From JBGTIS01 sp041745535 (lineage in GTDB: Bacteria > Bacteroidota > Bacteroidia > Cytophagales > Cyclobacteriaceae), in NCBI GenBank assembly GCA_041745535.1, contig JBGTIS010000030.1, forward strand, positions 1 through 64,000: a stretch of 64,000 bases of DNA. Direction: 5' to 3'. Position numbers and translations under genes: made by a program. Under the pieces are notes generated by a model. It did no database searches, was not told the DNA's origin, and saw only the letters and a program-made list of their open reading frames with translations. Shown piece after piece: positions 35,580 to 44,322 of the stretch (the first letter of the stretch is position 1; every line of letters begins with the position of its first letter).

Positions 35580-36833
35580 ATGTCTGAAATTTCTGTATTT
35601 ACTGATAACCCTTTGGAAATCCGTTACGTTCAGGGCCTTGACCTTTTAGATATTTGCAAGCAATACGGCGCGCCTTTGTATGTTTACAATGCCGATAAAA
35701 TTATTGATCAGATTGAACAGCTTCGGCAGTCGTTCTCTGGGGTAAACCTGAAAATTAAATACGCGGCCAAAGCATTAACCAATCTTTCTGTTTTAAAACT
35801 GATGAAAAGCCAGGGTATTGGCTTGGATGCCGTTTCTATTCAGGAAGCCCAAATCGGATTAATTGCCGGGTTCAAACCCAGTGAAATTCTTTTTTCGCCT
35901 AACTGTGTTTCTTTTGATGAAATTCAGGAGGGTGTAAACATGGGCCTCCGCATTAATCTGGACAACCTGTCGATGCTCGAGAATTTTGGTCAAACCTATG
36001 GGAACTCAGTACCTTGTTGTATTCGGCTTAATCCACACATTTTTGCCGGGGGAAACGCTAAAATTTCGGTTGGTCATATCGATTCCAAATTTGGTATTTC
36101 CACCCATCAGATGAAAGAAATTGTGGCTTTGGTTGAAAAATATAATATACATATTAATGGCCTGCATGTGCATACAGGATCTGATATTTTAGATCCTGAA
36201 GTATTTTTATTGGGCGCCCAGGTTGTATTTGACGCGGCCGCGCATTTTTCAGATCTCGAGTTTATTGATTTTGGCAGCGGATTTAAAGTAGCATATAAAG
36301 CTGATGATCATCCAACCGATATTACCGACCTTGGCAAAAAACTAACCATCGCTTTTAAAAACTTTTGTCAGAATTATGGCCGTGAGCTTGAGCTTTGGTT
36401 TGAACCTGGAAAATTTCTGGTAAGCGAGGCTGGTTTACTTTTAGTAAAGGTAAATGTAGTAAAAACCACACCGGTTTCCATTTTTGCCGGCGTTGATTCA
36501 GGACAAAATCATCTGATCAGGCCCATGATGTACGATGCTTACCATAACATTATCAATATTTCTAACCCCAAGGGAAAGAAAAGAACTTATAATGTGGTTG
36601 GCTATATTTGCGAAACTGATACCCTTGGCAATAGCCGCGACCTGAATGAGATTCGTGTAGGCGATATTTTAGCTATTAAAAATGCCGGCGCTTATGCCTT
36701 TAGCATGTCTTCCAATTATAATTCGCGGTTTCGCCCAGCCGAGGTTCTGATTATTTATGGCGAAGCTAAACTTATCAGGAAGCGTGAAACTCTCGAAGAT
36801 ATTCTGCGGAATCAGGTTGAAATAGACGTGTAG
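35580..36833 (+). CDS. lysA: Diaminopimelate decarboxylase
   Basis: 417-residue PLP enzyme that decarboxylates meso-diaminopimelate to lysine. The N-terminal TIM barrel carries the PLP Lys in KYAAKALTN, His-containing GLHVHTGSD and the glycine loop IDFGSGF. The C-terminal beta domain carries EPGKFLVSEAG (Arg/Lys-type phosphate region) and CETDTLG, the substrate-binding Cys of the partner subunit. The length is normal. The ATG at 35580 follows a -7 box and avoids the TTG at 35523. It stands alone as a transcription unit. Confidence 0.96.
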   Translation: MSEISVFTDNPLEIRYVQGLDLLDICKQYGAPLYVYNADKIIDQIEQLRQSFSGVNLKIKYAAKALTNLSVLKLMKSQGIGLDAVSIQEAQIGLIAGFKPSEILFSPNCVSFDEIQEGVNMGLRINLDNLSMLENFGQTYGNSVPCCIRLNPHIFAGGNAKISVGHIDSKFGISTHQMKEIVALVEKYNIHINGLHVHTGSDILDPEVFLLGAQVVFDAAAHFSDLEFIDFGSGFKVAYKADDHPTDITDLGKKLTIAFKNFCQNYGRELELWFEPGKFLVSEAGLLLVKVNVVKTTPVSIFAGVDSGQNHLIRPMMYDAYHNIINISNPKGKKRTYNVVGYICETDTLGNSRDLNEIRVGDILAIKNAGAYAFSMSSNYNSRFRPAEVLIIYGEAKLIRKRETLEDILRNQVEIDV

Positions 36834-36879
36834 TTTTTCTCGTTTGTGTTTTTAAAATTTAACTCACAGTAGCTGCCTT

Positions 36880-37707
36880 ATGTCAAAAATATGCTTTGCG
36901 TTTCTGATAACTGTGGTTTTGGGAACCGGCCTTGCATTTTTCCAGCCTGCAACCGCGCAAAGCGATTCTGTAGCTGTCGGCAGATACTTTACCCCTGAAG
37001 CCGGTGTTTCTCTTTCAAAATTTCTGGATCAGAGTTTTTCTTCCTTAAGGTACCAGGGACCTGTATTTTCTGGAGGGGCTGGATTTATTTTCAGGAAACC
37101 TCAGAATTTTCATCAGGTTGATTTTTTGTTTGATTATGGATTTCTTAATAACGACCGAAATAATGCCTCTCTTACCCAATATCAGTTTTCTGGCAATTAC
37201 ACTTTTAATAAATATTTGAGAAATGTTCATTTTAATTTGCCTATTGATGTACATTGGTATGTGGGAGGTACGCTCGGTGGGTTGTGGATGCTGAGTAATC
37301 ACGATTCATTTTCTAACAATGCTGTGATTAATAGTTTTTATTTATCCCTTAGTCCTTCTTCTTCTCTTTTTTATAATTTTAACCTGTGGAACAGCGATTT
37401 TACCGCTCATGTTTCTGCTTTTCTTCCGCTTATCACTTTCGCTGTTCGTCCTGCTTTTGGAACACCTCGCTTTTCTGGCGATTTAGATGATGCTCACGAC
37501 CTGCGTGGTTTTTTAGAAAGCGGAAAAATTGTTTCTCTCAATAAGTTTTTTCGTTTCAATGCCTCTTATGACTTGGAGTATCATTTAAAAAATCAAAATG
37601 CCTTACGATTGAGATACATGTGGAACTTTTATTCGTTTAAACAAGACGACCGACTGGTGCAGGGAGCATCACATACGCTTACCTTTTCTACTATGTTTGG
37701 ATTTTAA
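36880..37707 (+). CDS. Outer-membrane beta-barrel-like protein of unknown function
   Basis: 275-residue exported protein. The signal peptide ends at TAQS (residue about 27). The rest is a run of amphipathic strands rich in F/Y/N, such as HFNLPIDVHWYVGGTLGGLW and YDLEYHLKNQNALRLRYMWNFY, ending in a final aromatic strand, THTLTFSTMFGF, that fits the C-terminal signal of outer-membrane barrels. No name can be given. It lies 12 bp before an S41-type protease lipoprotein gene, so the two are an operon and may work together at the outer membrane. The end with Phe supports BAM-dependent assembly. Confidence 0.65.
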   Translation: MSKICFAFLITVVLGTGLAFFQPATAQSDSVAVGRYFTPEAGVSLSKFLDQSFSSLRYQGPVFSGGAGFIFRKPQNFHQVDFLFDYGFLNNDRNNASLTQYQFSGNYTFNKYLRNVHFNLPIDVHWYVGGTLGGLWMLSNHDSFSNNAVINSFYLSLSPSSSLFYNFNLWNSDFTAHVSAFLPLITFAVRPAFGTPRFSGDLDDAHDLRGFLESGKIVSLNKFFRFNASYDLEYHLKNQNALRLRYMWNFYSFKQDDRLVQGASHTLTFSTMFGF

Positions 37708-37719
37708 TCGGCATTTATT

Positions 37720-38799
37720 ATGAAAATATACTGGTTTGCCTTCTTAGCTTTTATTGTCCTTGAATTAATTTTTTCGGGTTGCGAAGATATCTTTATTGAT
37801 GGCAAATTTGATAATGATGCCGTAAAAAACTTTGATGAACTCTGGAAAACTGTGGATGAGAATTATTCATTTTTTTCTCTGAAGAATATTGACTGGGATT
37901 CAGCCTATGCTATTAACCGGCCAAAAGTATTTGATGGCATGCCCACTGATTCCCTTTTTACTGTAATGGCTGGATTGATGAATACCCTTCGCGATGGTCA
38001 TGTGAACCTGTTTGCTGGTTTTGATGTTTCCCGCAACTGGCAATGGTATTTAGATTACCCTCAAAATTTTGATTTTACCCTGATTGAAAGAAATTATTTA
38101 AAAGATAATTATCAAATTACCGGGCCGCTCTATCATACCTTGATTGATTCTATCGGATATGTGTATTATGAAAGTTTTGATGATAATGTTAGTGGCTCTG
38201 TTATGGATTACCTGGTGAGCCTGTACAGCAGCCGTGTCCAGAATGATAACGATACCATTATTGTGAAGGGCCTGATAATAGATGTGAGAAATAATGGTGG
38301 AGGAAGTTTAAATAACGCCCGTACCATGGCCAGCAGATTTGCTACAGAAAAAACGCTGGTGCATTACTGGCAGTACAAAAATGGACCCGGGCACAATGAC
38401 TTCACTGAAAAAATTCCAAAGTACATTGAACCCGAGGGTGAAAATCAATTTCAGGGTTTAGTAATATTGTTAACCAACCGGTATTGTTACAGTTCAACCA
38501 ATTTTTTTGTCCAGTATATGAAAGCGGTTGTACCAAAAGACCGGCTTTTGATTATTGGTGACCAAACCGGTGGTGGCGGTGGCCTGCCCATCAATCGTGA
38601 ATTACCCAATGGCTGGATTTACCGTTTTTCTTCTACCAAAACCACCACTGTGGGCGGTGAAGACATTGAACTTGGTATTAAACCAGATTTGAAATTAGAT
38701 TTGAATGATGATGATAAAGCTGAAAACAAGGATACCCTTATTGAACGTGCGTTGGGAATTATTAAAAATTCGTATGAAAAAGGAAATCATGGTGGTTAA
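37720..38799 (+). CDS. S41 family peptidase lipoprotein (C-terminal processing protease-like)
   Basis: 359-residue lipoprotein (FSGC, Cys21). An N-terminal helical S41 cap domain (FDELWKTVDENYSFFSLK) precedes a catalytic S41/IRBP-like domain. Its marks are IDVRNNGGGSLNNART (oxyanion region), NRYCYSSTNFFVQYMK with the nucleophile Ser, and DQTGGGGGLP with the loop glycine. No clear PDZ domain is seen between the two halves. It probably trims exported proteins or peptides. It is co-transcribed with the barrel-like gene 12 bp upstream. Confidence 0.85.
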   Translation: MKIYWFAFLAFIVLELIFSGCEDIFIDGKFDNDAVKNFDELWKTVDENYSFFSLKNIDWDSAYAINRPKVFDGMPTDSLFTVMAGLMNTLRDGHVNLFAGFDVSRNWQWYLDYPQNFDFTLIERNYLKDNYQITGPLYHTLIDSIGYVYYESFDDNVSGSVMDYLVSLYSSRVQNDNDTIIVKGLIIDVRNNGGGSLNNARTMASRFATEKTLVHYWQYKNGPGHNDFTEKIPKYIEPEGENQFQGLVILLTNRYCYSSTNFFVQYMKAVVPKDRLLIIGDQTGGGGGLPINRELPNGWIYRFSSTKTTTVGGEDIELGIKPDLKLDLNDDDKAENKDTLIERALGIIKNSYEKGNHGG

Positions 38800-38872
38800 C
38801 TAAAAATCTTAGCGCTACTTGTTTTATTGTTTTCCATCTTCTTTTATATTTAATTTAGGGCTGAAAAGCTTC

Positions 38873-38947
38873 GGGACGTTAGCTCAGTTGGTTTAGAGCG
38901 CCGCCTTGACAGGGCGGAGGCCACTGGTTCGAATCCAGTACGTCCCA
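38873..38947 (+). tRNA. tRNA-Val (anticodon GAC)
   Basis: A complete 75-nt cloverleaf. Acceptor GGGACGT pairs with ACGTCCC, with discriminator A at 38947. The D arm is GCTC...GAGC, the anticodon stem CCGCC/GGCGG with loop TTGACAG puts GAC at 38908-38910, and the T arm is ACTGG TTCGAAT CCAGT. It reads GUC/GUU (Val). The 3' CCA is not encoded. A TATATTTA about 21 bp upstream may be its -7 box. Confidence 0.97.
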
Positions 38948-38956
38948 CTTTTTGGT

Positions 38957-38979
38957 ATCGCCTTCCTGCGATTTTTTTT
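38957..38979 (+). terminator. Probable intrinsic terminator of tRNA-Val
   Basis: ATCGC (38957-38961) pairs with GCGAT (38968-38972) around a 6-nt loop, directly followed by a T8 run. The stem is short, but its place 9 bp behind the tRNA and the T tract fit transcription stop. Confidence 0.5.
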
Positions 38980-39047
38980 ACTTTGCCTTTCATTGTTCAT
39001 AAAATTATTCTGCCTGATTTTTATAAAGTTAGTATAAATTTTATTTT

Positions 39048-39075
39048 AATTTGTTTAAACAAATTTTGTTTAATA
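39048..39075. promoter_or_regulatory. Orphan MarR-operator-like palindrome in a gene-free stretch
   Basis: AATTTGTTTAAACAAATT is a perfect 18-bp palindrome at 39048-39065, followed by GTTTAATA. It shares TTGTTTAAACAAAT and GTTTAATA at the same spacing with the site at 29131-29159 in front of the second MarR gene. The whole gap 38980-39314 holds no gene I can support and no clear promoter target, so this may be a leftover of a lost gene or a decoy/roadblock site. Confidence 0.45.
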
Positions 39076-39314
39076 TATCTATAAAATTATTTATACTTAA
39101 TTTTACGCTTATTATTTATTCTACACAATATTCTGATAATCATAAAGTTAACCTGCTAAATTGTATCGTGTCAAATAATTTTATTATGTGATTTAAATCA
39201 ATTTCATTAGAAGCATATTAAATTATAAGTTGTAATGATAGTGCCTGGTGTTTGAACAACATTCATTAAATTTTCCTGAACAGATCCACTGTTGTTACAC
39301 CAACTGGTCGATAT

Positions 39315-41159
39315 TTAATTGACTTTAAAATCACCACGCAGTTCACGGAACCTTTTACGGACATCGGCTATATAAATACTTCCTGGGTATTCTTTTAGAA
39401 ATTGCGCGTATATTTCCATAGCCTTATCCTTGTTTCCCACTTGTTCCTCATAAATTTTTCCAGCCATATACAATCCATCATCTGCCAGAATATCCTGATT
39501 ATAAGATGTTTGAATTACTTCCAGATGTTTCAGCGATTCTTCAAATTTTCCCTGTTGCATGTCTATTTTCGCCATTAGCCACTGAATCTCGTCAGTTAGT
39601 GAGTGGCCTGGGTTTGCCTTAAGCATGCTATCTAGCATTTGCATAGCTTCATCCTGTTTGTTTTGAAATAACAGCAGTTCTGTATATGCGTATTCTTTCA
39701 TTGCTCTGTCGGTGGTGTCCAGGATGGTGTTGTTCTGAATCAGAATACTTAATGACATAGCGTCATTGGCTATTTCACGGGTTGTAGCAAGCTTTAATAC
39801 ATCCAGATGGTCTTGCGCCAGCTGAAATTCGCCTTTGTAATAGGATAATTTGGCGTTTCTTAGCTTGGCTTCATAGCCAACCGGTTCTTCTTTGTGCGAT
39901 TTTTCTACCTGGGAATACAGCAATGTTGATTCCCAAGGCTGATTGGTCAGTATGAATATATCGCCCAAATCCAGTTTACACTTTGCTTTTAATTCGCGAT
40001 TCGCTCTTGGATTATCTACCACCCTTTGCAAAATTTCTATGGCTTTTTCTTTTTGATCTAAATAAAACGCATACAGCAACGCCTGACTTCTCATAGCCTC
40101 CATCGTGGTATTGCTTGGGCCTAGGGGCGAATCTTCACTTTCGTTGATAAATTCCTGGTAATTGGTAATCAGTTCATTTATATCTTCCCGCGCGACCGGA
40201 TAATTATTTTTCACCAACTCTTCTCTTACTTTTATTTTTTGGCGTCGTGCGATTACATAAGTCGGGCTTTTAGGATAACGATCTATTAGGTATTCGTACA
40301 TTTTCAGCGCGGTTCTGTAATCCTGGTTTTCCATGGCAATAGTAGCCACCTCCATTACCTTATCGCCTGCTGTTTTATTTCTTCTGTCAATGGCCTTGGC
40401 TTGAAGAAATGCTCCATTAAAATTTTTCTGCTGTAGGTTGACCCAGATCAGAAGCTCATTGTAAAGCTGATTGTCGGGGTATCGCTGCACGTAATCATAT
40501 AACAGGTCAGATAACCCTAACAAATCCTCTTCTTCCGTTAGAACGCTTTGTAATACGTTTTTCACATAGTTGATATGCGCAGGATCCTGATCAGCGTATT
40601 TCAGGTATTCCTGTATCATGGGGTCCTTTTTGTTCAGATGGCGGTAAACATTGGCCAATTCCAACGCGTATTCATCGTTTTCGCGGCTGGCTTCTCTCCC
40701 TTTCAAATAAGTTCGCACGGCATTTTCTGTTAACTCATTTTTAATAAAATGGCTGGCTACAATCCTTACCTTGTATGGATCATTTTTTACCTCTTCAATT
40801 ACTTCATCGAAATATTTATTTGAATCCTTTTCTTTTCCCTCTCTTAAATAGGTAATTCCGGCATCAAGCTGGTACAGGATGTTATCCGGATATATTTTAA
40901 TAACTTTTTCAATATACTTTTCCGCATCCTTCAGATATGAATTATCTAGAAGCAAGCTCATATAACGGGTATGAATTATCGGAATATTTTTTTTATTATC
41001 CGCTAATTCCTCATACAAAGCCTTAGCCTTTGTTATTTCCCCTTTGTCATCATACTCCTGAGCCAGCTCTATTTTTTCTTTATTCTGCCCAAAAGCCATG
41101 GTGTGGATAATAACTATCAATAATACGCTTGTTATAGTTTGTGTTATACTTTTTTTCAT
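39315..41159 (-). CDS. Tetratricopeptide-repeat (TPR) exported protein
   Basis: 614-residue protein with a signal peptide (cleavage after MAFGQ, about 25). It has a long array of helix pairs in TPR style, for example GEITKAKALYEELADNKK, AEKYIEKVIKIYPDN, YRTALKMYEYLIDRYPKSP and KAMEIYAQFLKEYPGS near the C-terminus. It is likely a periplasmic or outer-membrane scaffold for multiprotein assembly (lipoprotein- or secretion-related); no partner is encoded. Its start abuts the DnaA-box cluster, and one DnaA box (41102-41110) lies within its first codons. A transcript from this promoter runs away from the origin. Confidence 0.82.
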   Translation of the reverse strand: MKKSITQTITSVLLIVIIHTMAFGQNKEKIELAQEYDDKGEITKAKALYEELADNKKNIPIIHTRYMSLLLDNSYLKDAEKYIEKVIKIYPDNILYQLDAGITYLREGKEKDSNKYFDEVIEEVKNDPYKVRIVASHFIKNELTENAVRTYLKGREASRENDEYALELANVYRHLNKKDPMIQEYLKYADQDPAHINYVKNVLQSVLTEEEDLLGLSDLLYDYVQRYPDNQLYNELLIWVNLQQKNFNGAFLQAKAIDRRNKTAGDKVMEVATIAMENQDYRTALKMYEYLIDRYPKSPTYVIARRQKIKVREELVKNNYPVAREDINELITNYQEFINESEDSPLGPSNTTMEAMRSQALLYAFYLDQKEKAIEILQRVVDNPRANRELKAKCKLDLGDIFILTNQPWESTLLYSQVEKSHKEEPVGYEAKLRNAKLSYYKGEFQLAQDHLDVLKLATTREIANDAMSLSILIQNNTILDTTDRAMKEYAYTELLLFQNKQDEAMQMLDSMLKANPGHSLTDEIQWLMAKIDMQQGKFEESLKHLEVIQTSYNQDILADDGLYMAGKIYEEQVGNKDKAMEIYAQFLKEYPGSIYIADVRKRFRELRGDFKVN

Positions 41160-41650
41160 GGTGTGTAAAGTTATACTTTTAGTTATACACTAACCTATTA
41201 TATTATTTAAATTATTATTTAAAATACTATTGTTATTTATTAGCGTGTGGATAGGTGGATAACTTGTCAAAAAATATCTTGTTATTATCATTTGTGAATA
41301 ACTAACCTAATTATCTACAAGTTATCCACAGGGTTATCCACAATTAAATAGTTGATTTACAATTACTTATCAAAAAATAAGTGGAAAAGTTAGTTTTTTG
41401 TGGATAACTTGTATACCACTTTGCTATTGTTGATAACCATGTGCATAACTCTTAATTATCAACGGCTAATAACATTTATATGATATCGAACCATTGTCGA
41501 GTGGATAACGTTATCTTTTCCACATATAATCAACTATCTTTCCACAAGTTATCCACATTGTTTGTAGATAACTAATCCTAATATAAAAATTGCCAGGCCT
41601 TCATTACCAAAAAAAACATCTTAAAAATTAGGAAATTTTGATTTACTTCG
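41102..41650. other. oriC: Probable chromosomal replication origin (oriC) with DnaA-box cluster
   Basis: Five exact TTATCCACA/TGTGGATAA boxes lie at 41102-41110 (-), 41322-41330 (+), 41334-41342 (+), 41399-41407 (-) and 41549-41557 (+). TTATTCACA is at 41293-41301 (-) and TTATGCACA at 41440-41448 (-). One-mismatch boxes are at 41246-41254, 41254-41262, 41311-41319, 41500-41508 and 41563-41571. A 13-mer, ACAAGTTATCCAC, recurs four times in both directions (41255, 41317, 41400, 41544). The left part, 41160-41240, is almost pure A/T and suits DNA unwinding. The gap has no gene, and mnmG with a parS-like site lies 3-5 kb away, as in many bacterial origins. Activity is inferred. Confidence 0.85.
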
Positions 41651-43690
41651 TCAAAAGGAAAAATTCTGATCATCAACTTCCCAATTTGCTCTTAGTTCAA
41701 CCTGCGCTTCATAATAATAAACGGGTTCAGGTTCTTCATATTTTAAAATGTTCCCATAATCCCATTTCCCGTTTTCATTGGCATCTATCAATACCCGGAT
41801 TCGATATGTTCCCGGGCTTACATTATTGAAAACATAAGATTGCCGATTGTTTGTTTCAGCTATCACCGAATTTTTTTCGTCGATTAATTGAATTGTAAAG
41901 CTTTTGTAATTTGTTTCAACGCTACCTTTTATTACTCCCAGGCTTTTTGGATCCAGGTATGGAAACTCCTGTTTTATTCTGCCACTGCTATCAAGTTCCA
42001 CACTAATGAACGCGCCTTTTCCCGCGTATAACTGAAACCCCTTATTGAGGGTAATTTCTTTGTTTTTCAATGCAATTTTAATACCGACTGTGAGTGTATC
42101 AGCAATGGCATTCAAAATGTTTGTTCTTTGGTTTTGATCAGGCTCATTTCTTAATGTATCCATTATTTCGGATACCTTCGGATAATTTTGTGAGATTAGG
42201 AAGGTCTCTATAACTCTTTCTCTTTCTTCTGTATTTTCCAGGTTTTGAATACTGTCTAGTAATGTGTTTTGGTAGGCTTTCAAACTTTCTTCTTTTACAC
42301 TGTCGATTTGCCGAAGCCTATGTTCCACGTTTTTCTTCAGTGAATCTTTGTTAATAATTTTAGCAAGCCGCAATTGGTCTTTTCGATCATTCCAGATATA
42401 ATCTTTTTCTGGAACAAGGGGAATATTTAATAGGGTATCGTATTTTAACAATAAGCTGTCTGTGTTTAAACCCGCTATTGGTTTATTGAACTCAATAGCT
42501 GCCTGCACATTAAAATTATCATTTGTATTTCCCAATTGAACGGTGTGATTCAAACTTTCAGGTTTTCTGCGGGTCTCCTCAAATTTTATATAAAATGTAT
42601 CGGTTGCCTGTTGGTTCAGTGAATCGGTCACGGTAATTAAAGTTTGTATACTATCAATTTTGAAGGTATTGTAGAAGCGAGTGTTTCTATGATCTTCCTG
42701 AAAATTATGATAGATGACTGCTGGCTTATACAACTGAATATCAGTATCAATTGAATCACTCATATTTTTCCCTTGATAAGCGGACGTATCATAGGTTAAC
42801 TGATAATCAGTAACATATTTGTTGAAGCGAATTTCGTAATATTTTCCATTGGGTCGTGATCCCAGAATTTCTAATGGTCGCGCATCTACGCCAAAAATTT
42901 CTAAGTCAGCTGTTATCTCATTAATAATAGAATCGCTGCTGGGTGCCTGTTTTCCTAATTTTAATATTTCTGATTTGAAACCATACGGCTCCTTGTCCGA
43001 CTCATCTTTTAAATTTCCATTCGAATCAATGTAGGCGTACAACCTGTAATTTCCTTCCTTTATGTATTTAATTTCGTATTCACCTTCTTCTGTTGTTTTG
43101 GTTAAATACATGGGCCTGCTGTTAAAAATATCTAAAGTATCCGCTGCCGCGTATAAGGCTACTACCGCATCATTAACGGGTTCTCCCGTCATTAGCATCG
43201 TCGCTTTCCCTTTTACTTTGCACGAATCAATTTTATCTCCGGTGCTAAAAGCTGCTACTACCTGGTCGGCACTATTTCCTTCTGTGATATCTTTAATCGA
43301 CTCCCGAAAATTAAATGTGTAAGTTGTGCTGTCGAGTAATGGCTCGTTTATAATTATTCTTATCGACCTTTTATTAACCCTCGATTCATAATCTTCTATG
43401 GGTGGGGTTATTATCAGTTCTTTCTTAATATCCCGGGCTTGTATGAGCTCATCAAATGTAAGGGTGATTTCTTCGCTATTAAAATTTGTGGTTTCCAATG
43501 GCGGGTACATAGATGTTAGTGTAGGTGGAATTGAATCCTTTTCCCCACCTGTTGGAGCCCCCACCCGTGCGCATGAACTGGTACTAATGGCTGCGATTAC
43601 CAAAAAATAATAATATAAGTTATAGACTGTTACGTTTTTTAATAACCTATGATATAGTTTCTGCGGCCTGTATGGTGCGTTTATTAACAT
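41651..43690 (-). CDS. Ig-like (Big_5/SbsA-type) domain lipoprotein
   Basis: 679-residue lipoprotein (STSSC, Cys40, after an unusually long N-terminal segment; the signal helix is about 22-39). Residues about 50-145 form a bacterial Ig-like domain of the SbsA/Big_5 type, opening with SIPPTLTSMYPP and EEITLTFDELI. A carboxypeptidase-regulatory-like beta domain (KGKATMLMTGEPVNDAVVAL) lies near 150-230 and a second one at the C-terminus (YRIRVLIDANENGKWDYG). The middle third is helical. It is likely a cell-envelope protein of unknown role. Its 3' end borders the origin region. The family near mnmG is common in Bacteroidota. Confidence 0.78.
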   Translation of the reverse strand: MLINAPYRPQKLYHRLLKNVTVYNLYYYFLVIAAISTSSCARVGAPTGGEKDSIPPTLTSMYPPLETTNFNSEEITLTFDELIQARDIKKELIITPPIEDYESRVNKRSIRIIINEPLLDSTTYTFNFRESIKDITEGNSADQVVAAFSTGDKIDSCKVKGKATMLMTGEPVNDAVVALYAAADTLDIFNSRPMYLTKTTEEGEYEIKYIKEGNYRLYAYIDSNGNLKDESDKEPYGFKSEILKLGKQAPSSDSIINEITADLEIFGVDARPLEILGSRPNGKYYEIRFNKYVTDYQLTYDTSAYQGKNMSDSIDTDIQLYKPAVIYHNFQEDHRNTRFYNTFKIDSIQTLITVTDSLNQQATDTFYIKFEETRRKPESLNHTVQLGNTNDNFNVQAAIEFNKPIAGLNTDSLLLKYDTLLNIPLVPEKDYIWNDRKDQLRLAKIINKDSLKKNVEHRLRQIDSVKEESLKAYQNTLLDSIQNLENTEERERVIETFLISQNYPKVSEIMDTLRNEPDQNQRTNILNAIADTLTVGIKIALKNKEITLNKGFQLYAGKGAFISVELDSSGRIKQEFPYLDPKSLGVIKGSVETNYKSFTIQLIDEKNSVIAETNNRQSYVFNNVSPGTYRIRVLIDANENGKWDYGNILKYEEPEPVYYYEAQVELRANWEVDDQNFSF

Positions 43691-44322
43691 ATTATCGGGT
43701 AATCAAATAAGAAATACTTTATTTTGTTAGTTTTATATTGAAAATTCTGACCATCATAAACTCCTCATTCTCAACCTGGATGGATCCTGACTTTCATACC
43801 CTTGATCTAAAATTTTTTTCTTGGGCCTTTTAACTAATGCTTGTTGATAATTTTTATTGGTTAAACTGTTGATGTTTGCCATTCGTTTTCAAAATGTTTT
43901 CTCTCCTTCAAAGATAATGTTGAACAATCTTATTTGTTCTACTAAAAAATGAAATAAGGAATTAATAGCATATGGCAATTTGTTTTACCAGTATTGTTGA
44001 TGTTTTTGGTAAACGGGTGGAGTTAGCTGAATGTATTTTTGCTATTATTATCTCGTCCTGTTATTATGGTTTTTTTTTCTAATACTTGATGATGAACTTT
44101 TTGTGTTTATTCATTCTCTTACCTATTCTCATTTATTTTAACGAATATTTCTGTTGTTACCGTTTTATATTATCGCATAAGGGAAAGTCCCAAATGAATT
44201 AAAGGTTGTTCGTAAATAGAATGAAATGGCATCAGATAATATGTGAGAAATACTAGTAAAGGTAGTATACGATACTTTGATCTGTATCTTTCATTAAATT
44301 TTTTTACTTCAATAAGTGAAGA
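43691..44322. other. 632-bp gene-free stretch between the Ig-like lipoprotein gene and mnmG
   Basis: AT-rich DNA with no ORF I can support, no tRNA and no DnaA box. A weak imperfect hairpin (TTTACCA at 43984 against TGGTAAA at 44007) is likely chance. The upstream promoter for the lipoprotein gene should lie in its left part. It may also hold an unrecognised non-coding RNA. Confidence 0.4.

Noticed and set aside
38565..38588. GGTGGTGGC-type repeat in the S41 peptidase gene
   Set aside because: It encodes the glycine loop of the S41 active site and is explained by the protein.
42321..42336. TGTTCCACGT parS half-site inside the Ig-like lipoprotein gene
   Set aside because: The right half reads TTTTCT, so no palindrome forms.
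43984..44013. 7-bp inverted repeat in the gap before mnmG
   Set aside because: A 16-nt loop and no T tract; such weak pairs are expected by chance in AT-rich DNA.
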